A DNA stretch of 64,000 bases from Christiangramia bathymodioli (GCA_009735695.1 SRSL01000001.1:744048-808047); one strand, 5' to 3'. Positions 1-9,756 are shown, counted from the first letter of the stretch. Notes: generated by a model not told the origin, from the letters alone. Program-made: numbers and translations.

Positions 1-2
1 TT

Positions 3-1043
3 TTACTTCAGATCTCGCTGGGACTCAAGTATAGGGTTCTGTATGTTTCCGGAGAAGAAAGTCAGCACCAAATAAAAATGCGGGCAGAGCGTATCAATCC
101 GAATCCTGCCAATTGTTATATTCTAACCGAAACCAAAACCCAGAGCATTTTCAGGCAGGTAGAAGAAATTGAGCCGGAAGTGCTTATTATCGACTCCATA
201 CAAACCCTGCACAGTGATTATATTGAAAGTTCCCCGGGAAGCATCTCGCAAATCAGGGAATGTACGGCAGAACTCATAAAATTCGCCAAGGAAAGCAATA
301 CACCGGTTCTTCTTATTGGGCATATCACCAAAGAAGGAAGTATCGCCGGACCAAAAGTGCTGGAACATATGGTAGACACGGTGCTTCAGTTTGAAGGCGA
401 TCGCAATCATGTTTATCGCATACTTAGGGCACATAAGAACCGCTTTGGCTCTACTCATGAACTGGGTATCTACGAAATGCATGGCAGCGGGCTTCGGGAG
501 GTCGTCAATCCTTCTGAGATACTGATCTCTAAAAACGACGAAGACCTTAGCGGAACAGCTATCGCTTCCACTTTAGAAGGAATGAGACCCTTGATGATCG
601 AAATCCAGGCACTGGTGAGTACCGCGGTTTACGGAACGCCGCAGCGTTCTACAACGGGCTATAATGCAAAAAGGCTGAACATGTTACTGGCTGTTTTGGA
701 AAAAAGGGCAGGTTTCAGGCTGGGCGCCAAAGACGTTTTTCTGAACGTGACCGGCGGAATAAGTGTAGACGATCCGGCGATCGATCTTGCGGTAATTGCC
801 GCCATTCTATCTTCTAATGAGGACATCGCCCTGGAAAAGGACAGCTGTTGTGCTGCGGAAGTGGGTCTGGCCGGAGAGATCAGGCCGGTCACCAGGATCG
901 AACAACGCATCCTGGAAGCCGAAAAACTTGGCTTCGCTTCTATCATGATCTCGAACCAGAGCAAGATTCCGAAAGGTGATTTCAAGATCAGGATCATTAG
1001 GGTGGCCAAAATTGAAGATGTGGTAACTCATCTTTTTGGTTAA
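3..1043 (+). CDS. radA: DNA repair protein RadA, 5' truncated by window edge
   Basis: RadA is a RecA-like ATPase that processes recombination intermediates and promotes branch migration. The frame is open from base 3, upstream of the first ATG at 78, and the codons before that ATG read VLYVSGEES followed by RAERI, a RadA core sequence, so the ATG at 78 is internal. About 346 residues are visible; the family has about 455, so the N-terminal zinc finger and Walker A loop lie outside the window. Visible are the Walker B stretch VLIIDSIQTL, the RadA-specific KNRFG motif (about bases 435-449) and the C-terminal Lon-protease-like domain (TGGISVDDPAIDLA, then AEVGLAGEIRPV). The stop is TAA. It is followed after 34 bp by the M23 peptidase gene on the same strand. 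Confidence 0.97.
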   Translation, partial: LLQISLGLKYRVLYVSGEESQHQIKMRAERINPNPANCYILTETKTQSIFRQVEEIEPEVLIIDSIQTLHSDYIESSPGSISQIRECTAELIKFAKESNTPVLLIGHITKEGSIAGPKVLEHMVDTVLQFEGDRNHVYRILRAHKNRFGSTHELGIYEMHGSGLREVVNPSEILISKNDEDLSGTAIASTLEGMRPLMIEIQALVSTAVYGTPQRSTTGYNAKRLNMLLAVLEKRAGFRLGAKDVFLNVTGGISVDDPAIDLAVIAAILSSNEDIALEKDSCCAAEVGLAGEIRPVTRIEQRILEAEKLGFASIMISNQSKIPKGDFKIRIIRVAKIEDVVTHLFG

Positions 1044-1077
1044 TACTGGCATAATTACTGCATATTTTTAGCTCACT

Positions 1078-2223
1078 ATGAGCGATATAGCAGTAAAAAG
1101 ACTTTTTTTCATTCTTTTGATGGTTCTTCTTGCTTCCTGTTCTCAATTGGAGAAGGTAGACCAGGTCTTTAGCCGACTTTCGGAACGAGAGAAATATCAA
1201 AAGGAAAATGAAATTTCAGATGAGCTGTTTCAGCTCTGGAATAACAGGATCGAAGTGGCTTTGGCTGATAGCCTGGAGATCAAATTACCCTATACTGAAA
1301 ATGGACATTTCAGGCCCAGGAATTTCGCTATTTATTCATATCAGACCTATTTGCTGCCAGGAGAAATCGTTGAAGTGAAAACAACAGCTGACAGTTTACC
1401 TACCCGGGTATTTTCCGAATTATACAGAAAAATAGAGGGTTCAGGAAAATTTGAAAAGATTGCAAGTGGAAAAACTAAAACTGCCAGTCTCAATTTTGAA
1501 ATCGAGGAACCCGGTCTCTATAAATTCGTCATACAGCCTGAAATTGAAGCAAATTCACCCTTTCGAATGCAAATTCTGAAATCTCCTTCCTATAAATTTC
1601 CTGTCCTTAATGCAAAGAATAATGATATAGGCAGTTACTGGGGTGATATGCGTGATGGGGGAAAAAGGAACCACGAGGGAATCGATATATTTGCAAAGAG
1701 AGGCACTCCTGTTCTTGCGGCTACCGATGGCAGGATCAGGTTCACAGGCGAAAAAGGCCTTGGCGGGAAACAGGTTTGGTTACGAGATCCTGAACGCGAT
1801 CAGTCTTTATATTATTCGCATTTAGACAGTATCGTTCCCGGTCTTACAGGAGTTAAGGCCGGAGACACTTTGGGATTTGTTGGAAACACAGGGAATGCGC
1901 GCACTACTCCCCCGCATTTGCATTTCGGAATTTATCAATCAGGGCATGGAGCTATAGATCCGCTTGGATTTGTGTATCAAACGGAACTGGCGAAGCCAGA
2001 TATTGAGCCATCCGAAGCACGAATTGCCTCAAAACTGAAGATAACATCCAGGATAGCCAATTTAAGGAATAGCCCTTCCACCAGCAATTCTCAGGTCCTC
2101 TCCACTGCTAAATCCGGAACGAGTTTATCAGTCCAGGGAAAGACCGAAGACTGGTTTCATGTTCGGGACAGCTTGGACCGATCAATGTATGTGCACGAAA
2201 GCCTGGTATCACCCGCCCTTTAA
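1078..2223 (+). CDS. M23 family metallopeptidase lipoprotein with C-terminal SH3-like domain
   Basis: Probable envelope lipoprotein that cleaves peptidoglycan cross-links. The 381-residue product has a signal peptide ending in the lipobox LASC (Cys21). The middle holds the LytM/M23 fold: HEGID (about 199-203) supplies the first His and Asp zinc ligands and PPHLHFG (about 279-281) the HxH pair. All expected metal ligands are present, so it is probably catalytic rather than a degenerate activator. Residues about 320-381 look like a bacterial SH3 domain (ITSRIANLRNSPSTSN, then VQGKTEDWFHVR), which in related proteins binds wall peptides. Its stop overlaps the stop of the convergent aldo/keto reductase gene by 4 bp. 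The exact substrate is unknown. Confidence 0.9.
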   Translation: MSDIAVKRLFFILLMVLLASCSQLEKVDQVFSRLSEREKYQKENEISDELFQLWNNRIEVALADSLEIKLPYTENGHFRPRNFAIYSYQTYLLPGEIVEVKTTADSLPTRVFSELYRKIEGSGKFEKIASGKTKTASLNFEIEEPGLYKFVIQPEIEANSPFRMQILKSPSYKFPVLNAKNNDIGSYWGDMRDGGKRNHEGIDIFAKRGTPVLAATDGRIRFTGEKGLGGKQVWLRDPERDQSLYYSHLDSIVPGLTGVKAGDTLGFVGNTGNARTTPPHLHFGIYQSGHGAIDPLGFVYQTELAKPDIEPSEARIASKLKITSRIANLRNSPSTSNSQVLSTAKSGTSLSVQGKTEDWFHVRDSLDRSMYVHESLVSPAL

Positions 2224-3257
2224 GGCGCAGGGTTTGGAAATTCCCGATGGATTGCTTCTATGCCTTCCAGTATTTCTTTCGTGAGATCGACATTAATACT
2301 ATCGATGTTCTCCTTTAACTGCTCGAGACTGGTCGCACCAATGATGTTGCTTGTCACGAATGGCTGTTGATTCACAAATGCCAATGCTAAATGAGTAAGA
2401 CTCATATTATATTCATCGGCCAGTTCCTTATATTTTCTGGTCGCGGCAACCGCCTGGTCGTTAGAATACCTCGAATACTGCGGAAAAAGACTCAACCTGG
2501 TGTTTTCCTTGATGCCGTCAAGATGCTTTCCGGTTAAAGTTCCCATCCCAAGTGGAGAATATGGAAAAAGCCCCACATTTTCGCGATGAAGGATTTCAGT
2601 TAGGCCGATCTCATCCTTCCGATTCAGCAAATTATAGGGATTCTGAACTGTTGAAACCTTTGGAAGTCCAGTCTTCCTGCTTTCCTCAAGGAATCGCATA
2701 AGTCCGTATGGAGTTTCGTTAGATAGGCCTATATATCTTATTTTTCCCTGTTTAACAAGGTCGTTCAGATTTTCCAGAACTTCCCTGAAATTATCCTCCC
2801 ATTCTTCATCGCTGTCATGCTCATACCCAAGCTGACCAAAGAAATTCGCATTTCGCTCGGGCCAGTGCAACTGGTAAAGATCGATATAATCTGTTTGAAG
2901 TCGTTGAAGGCTTTTATGGATCGCATCCTCCATCGCTTTTTTATGGAATCCCAGATCGCGACGAATGTGCGAAACCATTTCGCCCGGTCCGGCAACCTTG
3001 GAAGCAATGATCACATCATCCCTTCTGCCGGTCTTTTTGATCCAGCTCCCAATAATATTTTCGGTGCTTCCCTGGGTTTCTGGCCTGGCCGGCACCGAAT
3101 ACATCTCGGCGGTATCTATAAAATTAACTCCCCTGTCCAGGGCATAATCGATCTGGGAATGGCCTTCAGCTTCGGTATTTTGCTGGCCCCAGGTCATGGA
3201 GCCCAAACAGATCTTACTAACTTTTAAGTCGGAATTCGGAAGTTTGGAATACTTCAT
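2220..3257 (-). CDS. Aldo/keto reductase (Tas-like)
   Basis: NADPH-dependent reductase of small carbonyl compounds, cytoplasmic. The 345-residue product carries the AKR catalytic tetrad: Asp48 and Tyr53 in FIDTAEMY, Lys87 in IIASKVAG and His131 in LYQLHWP. The loop containing ARPETQGSTENIIGSW is typical of the Tas/YghZ branch rather than the short AKR5 enzymes. The C-terminal cofactor region reads SNIIGATSLEQLKENI. The start is ATG at 3257, 3 bp downstream of the stop of the OmpA-like gene, so the two may be cotranscribed. The physiological substrate cannot be read from sequence. Confidence 0.93.
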   Translation of the reverse strand: MKYSKLPNSDLKVSKICLGSMTWGQQNTEAEGHSQIDYALDRGVNFIDTAEMYSVPARPETQGSTENIIGSWIKKTGRRDDVIIASKVAGPGEMVSHIRRDLGFHKKAMEDAIHKSLQRLQTDYIDLYQLHWPERNANFFGQLGYEHDSDEEWEDNFREVLENLNDLVKQGKIRYIGLSNETPYGLMRFLEESRKTGLPKVSTVQNPYNLLNRKDEIGLTEILHRENVGLFPYSPLGMGTLTGKHLDGIKENTRLSLFPQYSRYSNDQAVAATRKYKELADEYNMSLTHLALAFVNQQPFVTSNIIGATSLEQLKENIDSINVDLTKEILEGIEAIHREFPNPAP

Positions 3258-3260
3258 TTA

Positions 3261-4223
3261 CTATTCTATTTCATTTAGCATTTTCGTGATCTCATCCAGT
3301 TTAGGAGTCAGGATCACTTCAATTCTTCTGTTTTTAGCCCGTCCGGTTTCAGAATCGTTCGAGGCTACCGGCGCAAATTCTCCCCTACCTGCGGCAGTAA
3401 GATTTTCAGGATCGATACTCTTATTCTCTCTCAAGATCTGAACGATGGAGGTCGCTCTTTTCGTAGAAAGATCCCAGTTATCTTTAAGTTGCCCGCTGCC
3501 ACCATAGGGAACATTATCGGTATGCCCTTCAATAAGCACGGCGATATCAGGATTATTCGCGAGTACCGAACCTAATTGCTGTACAGCCTTTCTTCCTTCA
3601 GAATTTACCGCCCAGCTTCCGGAATCGAAAAGCAGTTTGTTTTCCATGGAAACATATACTTTCCCATCTCGTTGTTCAACGCTAAGTCCCTTACCTTCAA
3701 AATTGGTTAGTGCGTTAGAAACCGCTTCCTTCAGGGCATTCATTTTAGCATCCTTGGCCGCGATCACAGCTTCCAGTTCATCGATGCGTTGCGACCTGAC
3801 AGCCAGATCCTTTTCCAGTTTTTCCAGCCTGGCCTTTTCCTGGATCAAAACCGATTCCTTTTCATCCAGTTCGGCAAGCAAGGCTCTGTTCTGCCTTGAA
3901 TTTTCAGCAATGGCTGCAGAACTGTTTTTCTCCAGCGCATCGTAAGAAGCCTGGAGACTTTCATAATTCTTCCGAAGCGCGTTAAGTTCTTCCATCAATT
4001 CATTTCGCTCGATGCTAAGATTATCATAATCGCTTCTCAAACCTGCAAAATCTTCCTTCAGGGACTGTTCAGATCTCCTGATATTTTCAAGATCATCACT
4101 CATGGCGCGGTTATCCCGCTGTAAGGCAGCCGTCCTTGATTCCAGATTATCATACTTTTTCGCAGATACGCAGGAGTTCAAACTGATAAGAATGGCAAGA
4201 AATGCCAGGGGGTACATTTTCAT
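3261..4223 (-). CDS. OmpA family lipoprotein with long coiled coil
   Basis: Probable outer-membrane lipoprotein that holds peptidoglycan. The 320-residue product starts with a lipoprotein signal (LISLNSC, Cys18). A long heptad-rich coiled coil runs from about residue 22 to 170 (many Glu, Leu, Arg, Lys). The C-terminal third is an OmpA/MotB peptidoglycan-binding domain with LLFDSGSWAVNSEGRK, IEGHTDNVPYGG, NWDLSTKRA and NRRIEVIL. The order lipid anchor, rod, wall-binding domain suggests a spacer between outer membrane and cell wall. It lies 9 bp after the exonuclease III gene and 3 bp before the aldo/keto reductase gene on the same strand, so a three-gene transcript is plausible. Confidence 0.93.
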   Translation of the reverse strand: MKMYPLAFLAILISLNSCVSAKKYDNLESRTAALQRDNRAMSDDLENIRRSEQSLKEDFAGLRSDYDNLSIERNELMEELNALRKNYESLQASYDALEKNSSAAIAENSRQNRALLAELDEKESVLIQEKARLEKLEKDLAVRSQRIDELEAVIAAKDAKMNALKEAVSNALTNFEGKGLSVEQRDGKVYVSMENKLLFDSGSWAVNSEGRKAVQQLGSVLANNPDIAVLIEGHTDNVPYGGSGQLKDNWDLSTKRATSIVQILRENKSIDPENLTAAGRGEFAPVASNDSETGRAKNRRIEVILTPKLDEITKMLNEIE

Positions 4224-4232
4224 AATTTGAGT

Positions 4233-4994
4233 TTATTCGATTTCTACTAGAACGGGGCAATGATCACTGTGGTATGCTTCCGGTAAAATAACCGCCCGTT
4301 TTAAACGGTCTTTCAACGGTTCTGCAACCAGGTTGTAATCGATCCTCCATCCCTTGTTATTATTACGGGCATTGGCCCGGTAACTCCACCAGGAATACTG
4401 ATGCGGTTCATCATTGAAATGACGGAAGGAATCTATGAATCCGCTTTTCATGAATGAATCTATCCAGGCTCTTTCTTCAGGGAGAAAACCTGAAACTGTT
4501 TTGAGCCTTACCGGATCGTGAATATCGATTGCTTCATGACAAATATTATAATCCCCGCAAATAATTAGATTTGGAATTTCTTTCTTTAGTTCATCTACAT
4601 ATTCCTGAAAATCATCCATGAACCGAAATTTGTGTTCCAGCCGGGCAGTATTGGTTCCTGAAGGCAGGTAAAGACTCATTACTGAAAAATCTTCAAAATC
4701 GGCACGGATATTCCTTCCTTCGAAATCCATATGTTCGATCCCGGTGCCGTAAACTACATTTTTAGGTTCAGTTTTACTGAGAATGGCCACCCCAGAATAT
4801 CCTTTCTTTTGTGCGGAATGCCAATAATGGTATGGGTATCCGGCCTTTTCAAATTCTTCCAGATCCAGTTGATCTGGATGGGCTTTTGTTTCCTGAATAC
4901 AAACAATATCGGGATTGGCCTGTTGTAACCATTCCAGGAAGCCCTTTCGAATGGCAGCTCTTATACCGTTAACATTATAGGAAATTATCGTCAT
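4233..4994 (-). CDS. xth: Exodeoxyribonuclease III
   Basis: AP endonuclease and 3'-5' exonuclease of base excision repair. The 253-residue product, counted from the ATG at 4994, starts MTIISYNVNGIRAAI; a TTG nine bases upstream is also open but is less likely as start. EEP-family residues are visible: Asn7 in YNVNG, Glu35 in CIQETKA, the GDYN motif with catalytic Asp and Asn, and C-terminal SDHCPVLVEIE with the Asp/His pair. Length fits the XthA/ExoA family (about 250-270). The 78 bp between this gene and the T9SS-cargo gene upstream hold no clear hairpin. Confidence 0.95.
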   Translation of the reverse strand: MTIISYNVNGIRAAIRKGFLEWLQQANPDIVCIQETKAHPDQLDLEEFEKAGYPYHYWHSAQKKGYSGVAILSKTEPKNVVYGTGIEHMDFEGRNIRADFEDFSVMSLYLPSGTNTARLEHKFRFMDDFQEYVDELKKEIPNLIICGDYNICHEAIDIHDPVRLKTVSGFLPEERAWIDSFMKSGFIDSFRHFNDEPHQYSWWSYRANARNNNKGWRIDYNLVAEPLKDRLKRAVILPEAYHSDHCPVLVEIE

Positions 4995-5081
4995 TGATTT
5001 CAAATTTCCCCAAAAATAAGGCTATCTGGACTAAAAGCAAATATGCCTGAAGATTGATTATGGTACTGGGCAGTGAAATTT

Positions 5082-8045
5082 TTACCTTACGATAAAACGC
5101 TGGACCTTTCCAACCTTTCTGGTTCCAACCCTAACAAGGTAAACACCCCTCGCCGCATACGACATATCCAACTCGTAAACATACCCATCGCCCTGGTTCA
5201 CCATCTGGTTTTCCACCATTCTCTGTCCAAGTACATTGTGAACCGTAATTCGCAAAGGCTCGGTGAAATTGGTCTCCATGATCACCCTGTAAATGCCGTT
5301 TTCTTCGGTCACTACAACCAGTTCGGCTTCGTTAAGTATAAAATCCTCGATATCCAGTGTACTGTCCAGGATGTTAACCGAGTAATCATGAGTAGTGCCA
5401 TATTGCATCACATCGCATGGATCGTTTAAATCACCCTCATAACGAGTGTCACCCGCGCGGATCCTTAAAAGGTGCTGACCAAGGTTGGCATCTGCAGGCA
5501 GGCTGAAATCATATTCATACCAGGTGTTCGCTTCAGGGATCACTTCAGAAGTGATCAGGCGCTCGCTATCTTCGAAAACCGCATTGTCATTGAAATCTAT
5601 CCACATGGAAAACTGCTCAAAATCTTCCTGGCCAAAATAAGATTGCACTCTTAAAGTAAAATCCCGATCATTTCGGTCCAGATCGGTAGAAGAACTTATA
5701 AAATCAATATATCCATCTCCACAGGGAATGCGTTCGTTCAGGATATCTCCCAGTTCAAAAAAGGAAATTCCATCGCCAAAACTACAATCGGCCCCTTCAG
5801 GAATACAGTCCAGGTTCGCGACCGATTTGGTATCTGAATCATTGCTTGGGTCAAAATCATCCTGCAGCCTTGTTCTGGCGGTAATATTATATCTTCCGGA
5901 AGCACTTAAATTTGCATCCTGATTAAAAGTATAAACCAGGTTTTCTCCTACAGGAAGCAAGTCGTTTACCGTTTCGTTCACCGGAGAATTATTCCCAATC
6001 TGGTACTGAACTGGAAAATTCTGTTGGGGTTCCCCACCAAAATTCTCTATGGTCACGGTTACCTCCTCACTGTTCCCAAGACCGGAACCGGTTATGGGAG
6101 CATCTATGGAAGTTATGCCAATGTCGTCTGGCGGAAGATTGGTCACTTCAACCTCAACTCCATCATTTTCAGGATCTGAATCGTTTGAAAGACTGGTAAA
6201 AATGGTGATGGTGTAGGTTTCCCCTATTTCAGAAAGATCTGCAGTTTCTTCGAATGTGAACTGAGCTGCTGTAGCAGAAGGTAAGGTTTCCTCAAAGATC
6301 TCGGTAACTTCAGGCCCGCCGTTTACACTATAAGTGACTTCAAACCCAGACTGAGCATTGGTTCCGAAGTTCCTAATATTTACCGTAATGCTTTCTGAAG
6401 TACCAAGGGTGGCGTCTATGGGTCGCACTAAAGAAGTCACACCAACATCATTTGGCTGACTGGCCGCGATCCTGAAAACTCCTACCCGGTTAACGCGGTC
6501 GACCCCTCTAAAGACTTCTCCATTATGCCAGAATGTAATTCCGTCCCCGGCATCCACACTCAAATGAGAGTAGTCTCCGTAGCGGGTATTGGGATCGGGA
6601 CTCTGGCCTTCAAATATCGACTGCTCTTCTATTGTCATCAAGCCCAATTGATCATTTACAAATCTGCCTGTGTACCGCAAGGAAGGAAAAATGGGATTGG
6701 CAGGATTATCGTCCAGCACAGTATAACCAAGGCCAATATTTCCCCGAGCATCAATCCCGATACTTCCACTGAAACGGTCATGTCCATCGGGAGCATAAGT
6801 ACCTTCCTGGTAAACTCTCCAGGCACCTCCATCGGCTTGCTGTCGCAGTTCGTACCACCTGATTCCTGCATGTTCTGCTGCGGAAGGATTGATATCTACC
6901 ACAAAATTCAAAACCACCGAATTATGCGTGGAAAATCTTCTGTACTGGGTCATATACATCATGGTAGCCTGAAGCGCGTCAATCTCGGGGGCGTCTCCAG
7001 GTTGTGCAAGGTTACTGAATGATCCTCCATCGAAACTGGCGCTAAAAGGAGAGACTCCGTCATTTTCGTCCAATTGCTGACTTTCAGAAATCGTAGAGGA
7101 TGAAAGGTCTTCCCAGTCAACATTTATGAGCCATATCTTTAAATGATCTTCAGAAATTCCAGACCAGGAATCATCCTGCATATAAATGATTGGCGAATTA
7201 CCGGGAGGAGGCAATTCTTCTCCTATGGTATTAAATCCGGCGGGACTGTAAAAGCCATTTGTTTCAATGCCAGGCAGTGGGAAAGCGACCATTTTTGCGG
7301 TTTCTCCCTCAAGCATTCGGTCTCTTTCCATCACGTACACCACCGGACTTTCATCGGCCGTTTGTGAATTTTTGTTAGTAGTAAAATAATAACCGTCACC
7401 CCAAACCGACACTTTCGGGTAGTCTGGCAGAACCCCGTCTGTTTCGAAGCGGTAAGTGTACCAGCCATCATTTACCGGGTCTGGACCTCTGGAGACTGCT
7501 ATCAAGAAACTTTCCGGAGTGTCGCTAAACTGGCTAATGATATATCGATCTGCCGGTTCATCATAAACCACAATGGGATCTCCCAGGGTTTCATTGGTGA
7601 ATTCTCCTCCTATACTCGCCAGGGAAGAAGGCGGCACTATTTGATTTCCACTTTTATCCCATATCGAAAAAGCTGAATTCCATGCGTTCAAATAATGATC
7701 TGGACCTGCGACCCCGGTGGGATCGGTAGGGGTAGCACGGGAAACAGCGGCATCGAAATTAAGAATGGGACTTTTTCCTTTAATATCTCCCATCTTTTTC
7801 TGAAGAGCAGGATCGGTTGTTTTTGGCAAGCCTTTTCCAGGAACGATCTGGTTGATACCACGGTTTCTCGGGTTGTATAACTTATATTCGGTAGAAGGCG
7901 GAACCAGTTTCCCCTTAGATAAAGAATTCGAAGGAACTGCCCTGGCAGAATCAATATAAACCGGCCCGGATTTCTGGTTATTCTGGCCAAAAAAATTCAG
8001 ATGAAAAATTAAGCTGAAAATATAGAGAAGTAAAATTCTTTTCAT
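5082..8045 (-). CDS. Large secreted protein with CARDB-like, GEVED and T9SS C-terminal sorting domains
   Basis: The ATG at 8045 gives 987 residues starting MKRILLLYIFSLIFHLNFFG, a good signal peptide; an open extension to 8114 begins at a non-ATG codon and would spoil the signal. The N-terminal 500 residues have repeated Trp/Asp/Gly blades (IWDKSGNQIV, YGDYSHLSVDAGDG) suggesting a beta-propeller-like fold. Two CARDB-like beta-sandwich repeats follow, marked by NDVGVTSLVRPIDA and DDIGITSIDAPITG. Next is a GEVED-type domain ending in THDYSVNI. The last 80 residues are a type A sorting domain (ARGVYLVRVG, VQRFIVR) that directs export through the type IX system. No T9SS machinery gene is in the window. 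Function is unknown; it is probably a surface or secreted protein. Confidence 0.88.
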   Translation of the reverse strand: MKRILLLYIFSLIFHLNFFGQNNQKSGPVYIDSARAVPSNSLSKGKLVPPSTEYKLYNPRNRGINQIVPGKGLPKTTDPALQKKMGDIKGKSPILNFDAAVSRATPTDPTGVAGPDHYLNAWNSAFSIWDKSGNQIVPPSSLASIGGEFTNETLGDPIVVYDEPADRYIISQFSDTPESFLIAVSRGPDPVNDGWYTYRFETDGVLPDYPKVSVWGDGYYFTTNKNSQTADESPVVYVMERDRMLEGETAKMVAFPLPGIETNGFYSPAGFNTIGEELPPPGNSPIIYMQDDSWSGISEDHLKIWLINVDWEDLSSSTISESQQLDENDGVSPFSASFDGGSFSNLAQPGDAPEIDALQATMMYMTQYRRFSTHNSVVLNFVVDINPSAAEHAGIRWYELRQQADGGAWRVYQEGTYAPDGHDRFSGSIGIDARGNIGLGYTVLDDNPANPIFPSLRYTGRFVNDQLGLMTIEEQSIFEGQSPDPNTRYGDYSHLSVDAGDGITFWHNGEVFRGVDRVNRVGVFRIAASQPNDVGVTSLVRPIDATLGTSESITVNIRNFGTNAQSGFEVTYSVNGGPEVTEIFEETLPSATAAQFTFEETADLSEIGETYTITIFTSLSNDSDPENDGVEVEVTNLPPDDIGITSIDAPITGSGLGNSEEVTVTIENFGGEPQQNFPVQYQIGNNSPVNETVNDLLPVGENLVYTFNQDANLSASGRYNITARTRLQDDFDPSNDSDTKSVANLDCIPEGADCSFGDGISFFELGDILNERIPCGDGYIDFISSSTDLDRNDRDFTLRVQSYFGQEDFEQFSMWIDFNDNAVFEDSERLITSEVIPEANTWYEYDFSLPADANLGQHLLRIRAGDTRYEGDLNDPCDVMQYGTTHDYSVNILDSTLDIEDFILNEAELVVVTEENGIYRVIMETNFTEPLRITVHNVLGQRMVENQMVNQGDGYVYELDMSYAARGVYLVRVGTRKVGKVQRFIVR

Positions 8046-8100
8046 CAAGTCAGGGTCTTTCGATAATTCTTTAAAAATAGACAATATGCAGATAAACTGA

Positions 8101-8134
8101 ACAAAAAAAGGCAATGAATACTTACATTGCCTTT
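8101..8134 (-). terminator. Rho-independent terminator of glyS
   Basis: AAAGGCAATG (8107-8116) pairs with CATTGCCTTT (8125-8134) around an 8-base loop. Read on the minus strand, the hairpin is followed by a run of T, as expected for an intrinsic terminator. It lies about 32 bp after the glyS stop codon. Confidence 0.8.
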
Positions 8135-8165
8135 CATAAATAATTCTTAAACCAGGTGGCGCTGA

Positions 8166-9713
8166 TTAATCAACATACCCCTCCATCCAGGTTCTGAAGT
8201 CAGTTTCTTTTTTGATCAGGCCAGCCAGCTCATTAATATGTACTCTTTTTTGCTCCATGCTGTCGCGGAATCTCACGGTCACCGATTCATCTTCCAGCGA
8301 ATCGTGATCTACCGTGATACAAAGCGGAGTTCCCGCTGCGTCCTGTCTTCTATATCGTCTACCAATGGCATCTTTTTCGTCATACTGAACCCTGAAATCC
8401 CATTTAAGGTCATCTACGATCTTCTGGGCCATCTCCGGCAACCCATCTTTCTTTACCAGCGGAAGTATCGCAGCCTTGGTAGGTGCAAGTACGGCCGGTA
8501 ATTTTAATACAATTCTTGAGCTGCCGTCTTCCAGTTGTTCATCTTTTAGGGAAGCCGAAAGTACAGCCAGGAACATACGATCGAGACCAATGGAAGTTTC
8601 GATCACATATGGCACGTAATTTTCCTTCATTTCGGGATCGTAGAATCTTAGCTTTTTTCCTGAATGCTCCTCGTGGGCCTTAAGGTCGAAATCGGTTCTT
8701 GAATGAATCCCTTCCAGTTCCTTGAATCCAAATGGAAAATCGAATTCGATATCGGCAGCCGCATTGGCATAATGAGCCAGTTTTTCATGGTCATGAAAAC
8801 GATAATTTTCTTCACCAAGGCCAAGCGAACGGTGCCAGTTTAGCCTTGTTTCTTTCCATTTCTCATACCATTCCAGCTCCTGCCCTGGTCTAACGAAGAA
8901 TTGCATCTCCATTTGTTCAAATTCACGCATTCTGAAGATGAACTGTCTGGCAACAATTTCATTCCTGAAGGCTTTTCCAATTTGAGCGATGCCGAATGGG
9001 ATCTTCATCCTTCCTGTTTTTTGAACGTTCAGGAAGTTCACAAAGATACCCTGGGCCGTTTCCGGTCGCAGGTATAATTGCTGGGCAGACTCGGCTGAAG
9101 CTCCCAGTTTGGTTCCAAACATGAGGTTGAACTGCCTTACTTCGGTCCAGTTCTTTGAACCGGTTTCAGGATCGGCGATCTCCAGCTCTTCGATAAGTGC
9201 CTTTACATCGGCCAGGTTTTCTTCAGTAAGCGACTTGGCCAGTCTTTCCAGGATCTCTTTTCGTTCTCCCAGGTATCTTTTAACCCGCGGATTCGTCTCC
9301 TTGTACATTTCCTCGTCAAAGTCATCACCAAAACGTTTTTTAGCCTTGGCGATCTCCTTTTCGGCTTTTTGTAAAAGCTTTTCGGCATGATCTTCAACCA
9401 GCACATCAGCACGATAGCGCTTCTTGGAATCCTTGTTATCGATCAACGGATCATTAAAGGCATCCACGTGACCTGAAGCTTTCCAGGTGGTTGGATGCAT
9501 GAGAATGGCTGCATCGATCCCCACTATGTTCTGATGTAGCTGCGTCATGCTTCTCCACCAGTATTCCTTGATATTGTTCTTTAATTCGGCTCCATTCTGT
9601 CCATAATCATAAACGGCGCTGATTCCGTCATAGATTTCACTGGATGCGAAAATATACCCATACTCTTTGGCATGGGAGATTACGTTCTTAAAAAGATCTT
9701 CTTGTTTTGCCAT
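8166..9713 (-). CDS. glyS: Glycine--tRNA ligase, alpha2 type
   Basis: Charges tRNA-Gly with glycine. The 515-residue product is a single-chain class II synthetase of the archaeal/eukaryotic/Bacteroidota kind, not the alpha2-beta2 enzyme of E. coli. Visible signatures are RPETAQGIFVNF, GIAQIGKAFRNEI (class II motif 2 with its Arg), ELEGIHSRTDFDL and VIETSIGLDRMFLAVL (motif 3). The C-terminal anticodon-binding domain contains GRRYRRQDAAGTPLCITVDH. A GlyRS insertion runs from about residue 85 to 180 and is Lys/Glu rich. The start ATG at 9713 is only 4 bp below a promoter-like TATTTTTG box (9718-9725), so the mRNA may be nearly leaderless. Confidence 0.98.
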   Translation of the reverse strand: MAKQEDLFKNVISHAKEYGYIFASSEIYDGISAVYDYGQNGAELKNNIKEYWWRSMTQLHQNIVGIDAAILMHPTTWKASGHVDAFNDPLIDNKDSKKRYRADVLVEDHAEKLLQKAEKEIAKAKKRFGDDFDEEMYKETNPRVKRYLGERKEILERLAKSLTEENLADVKALIEELEIADPETGSKNWTEVRQFNLMFGTKLGASAESAQQLYLRPETAQGIFVNFLNVQKTGRMKIPFGIAQIGKAFRNEIVARQFIFRMREFEQMEMQFFVRPGQELEWYEKWKETRLNWHRSLGLGEENYRFHDHEKLAHYANAAADIEFDFPFGFKELEGIHSRTDFDLKAHEEHSGKKLRFYDPEMKENYVPYVIETSIGLDRMFLAVLSASLKDEQLEDGSSRIVLKLPAVLAPTKAAILPLVKKDGLPEMAQKIVDDLKWDFRVQYDEKDAIGRRYRRQDAAGTPLCITVDHDSLEDESVTVRFRDSMEQKRVHINELAGLIKKETDFRTWMEGYVD

Positions 9714-9717
9714 GGCG

Positions 9718-9725
9718 CAAAAATA
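9718..9725 (-). promoter_or_regulatory. Candidate -7 box of glyS
   Basis: On the minus strand the bases read TATTTTTG, matching the Bacteroidota housekeeping element TAnnTTTG. It starts 12 bp upstream of the glyS ATG. No clear TTTG-like -33 element is visible; that position falls inside the terminator hairpin of the upstream gene. Confidence 0.4.
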
Positions 9726-9756
9726 AAAAAACCGCCCTGAATTATTCCCAGGGCGG
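9725..9756 (-). terminator. Rho-independent terminator after coiled-coil membrane protein gene
   Basis: CCGCCCTG (9732-9739) pairs with CAGGGCGG (9749-9756) over a 9-base loop; on the minus strand the stem is followed by seven T. It would end transcripts of the 9780-10664 gene just before glyS. Confidence 0.8.

Noticed and set aside
6525-7022. 165-codon plus-strand ORF
   Set aside because: Antisense inside the T9SS-cargo gene; no recognisable domain.
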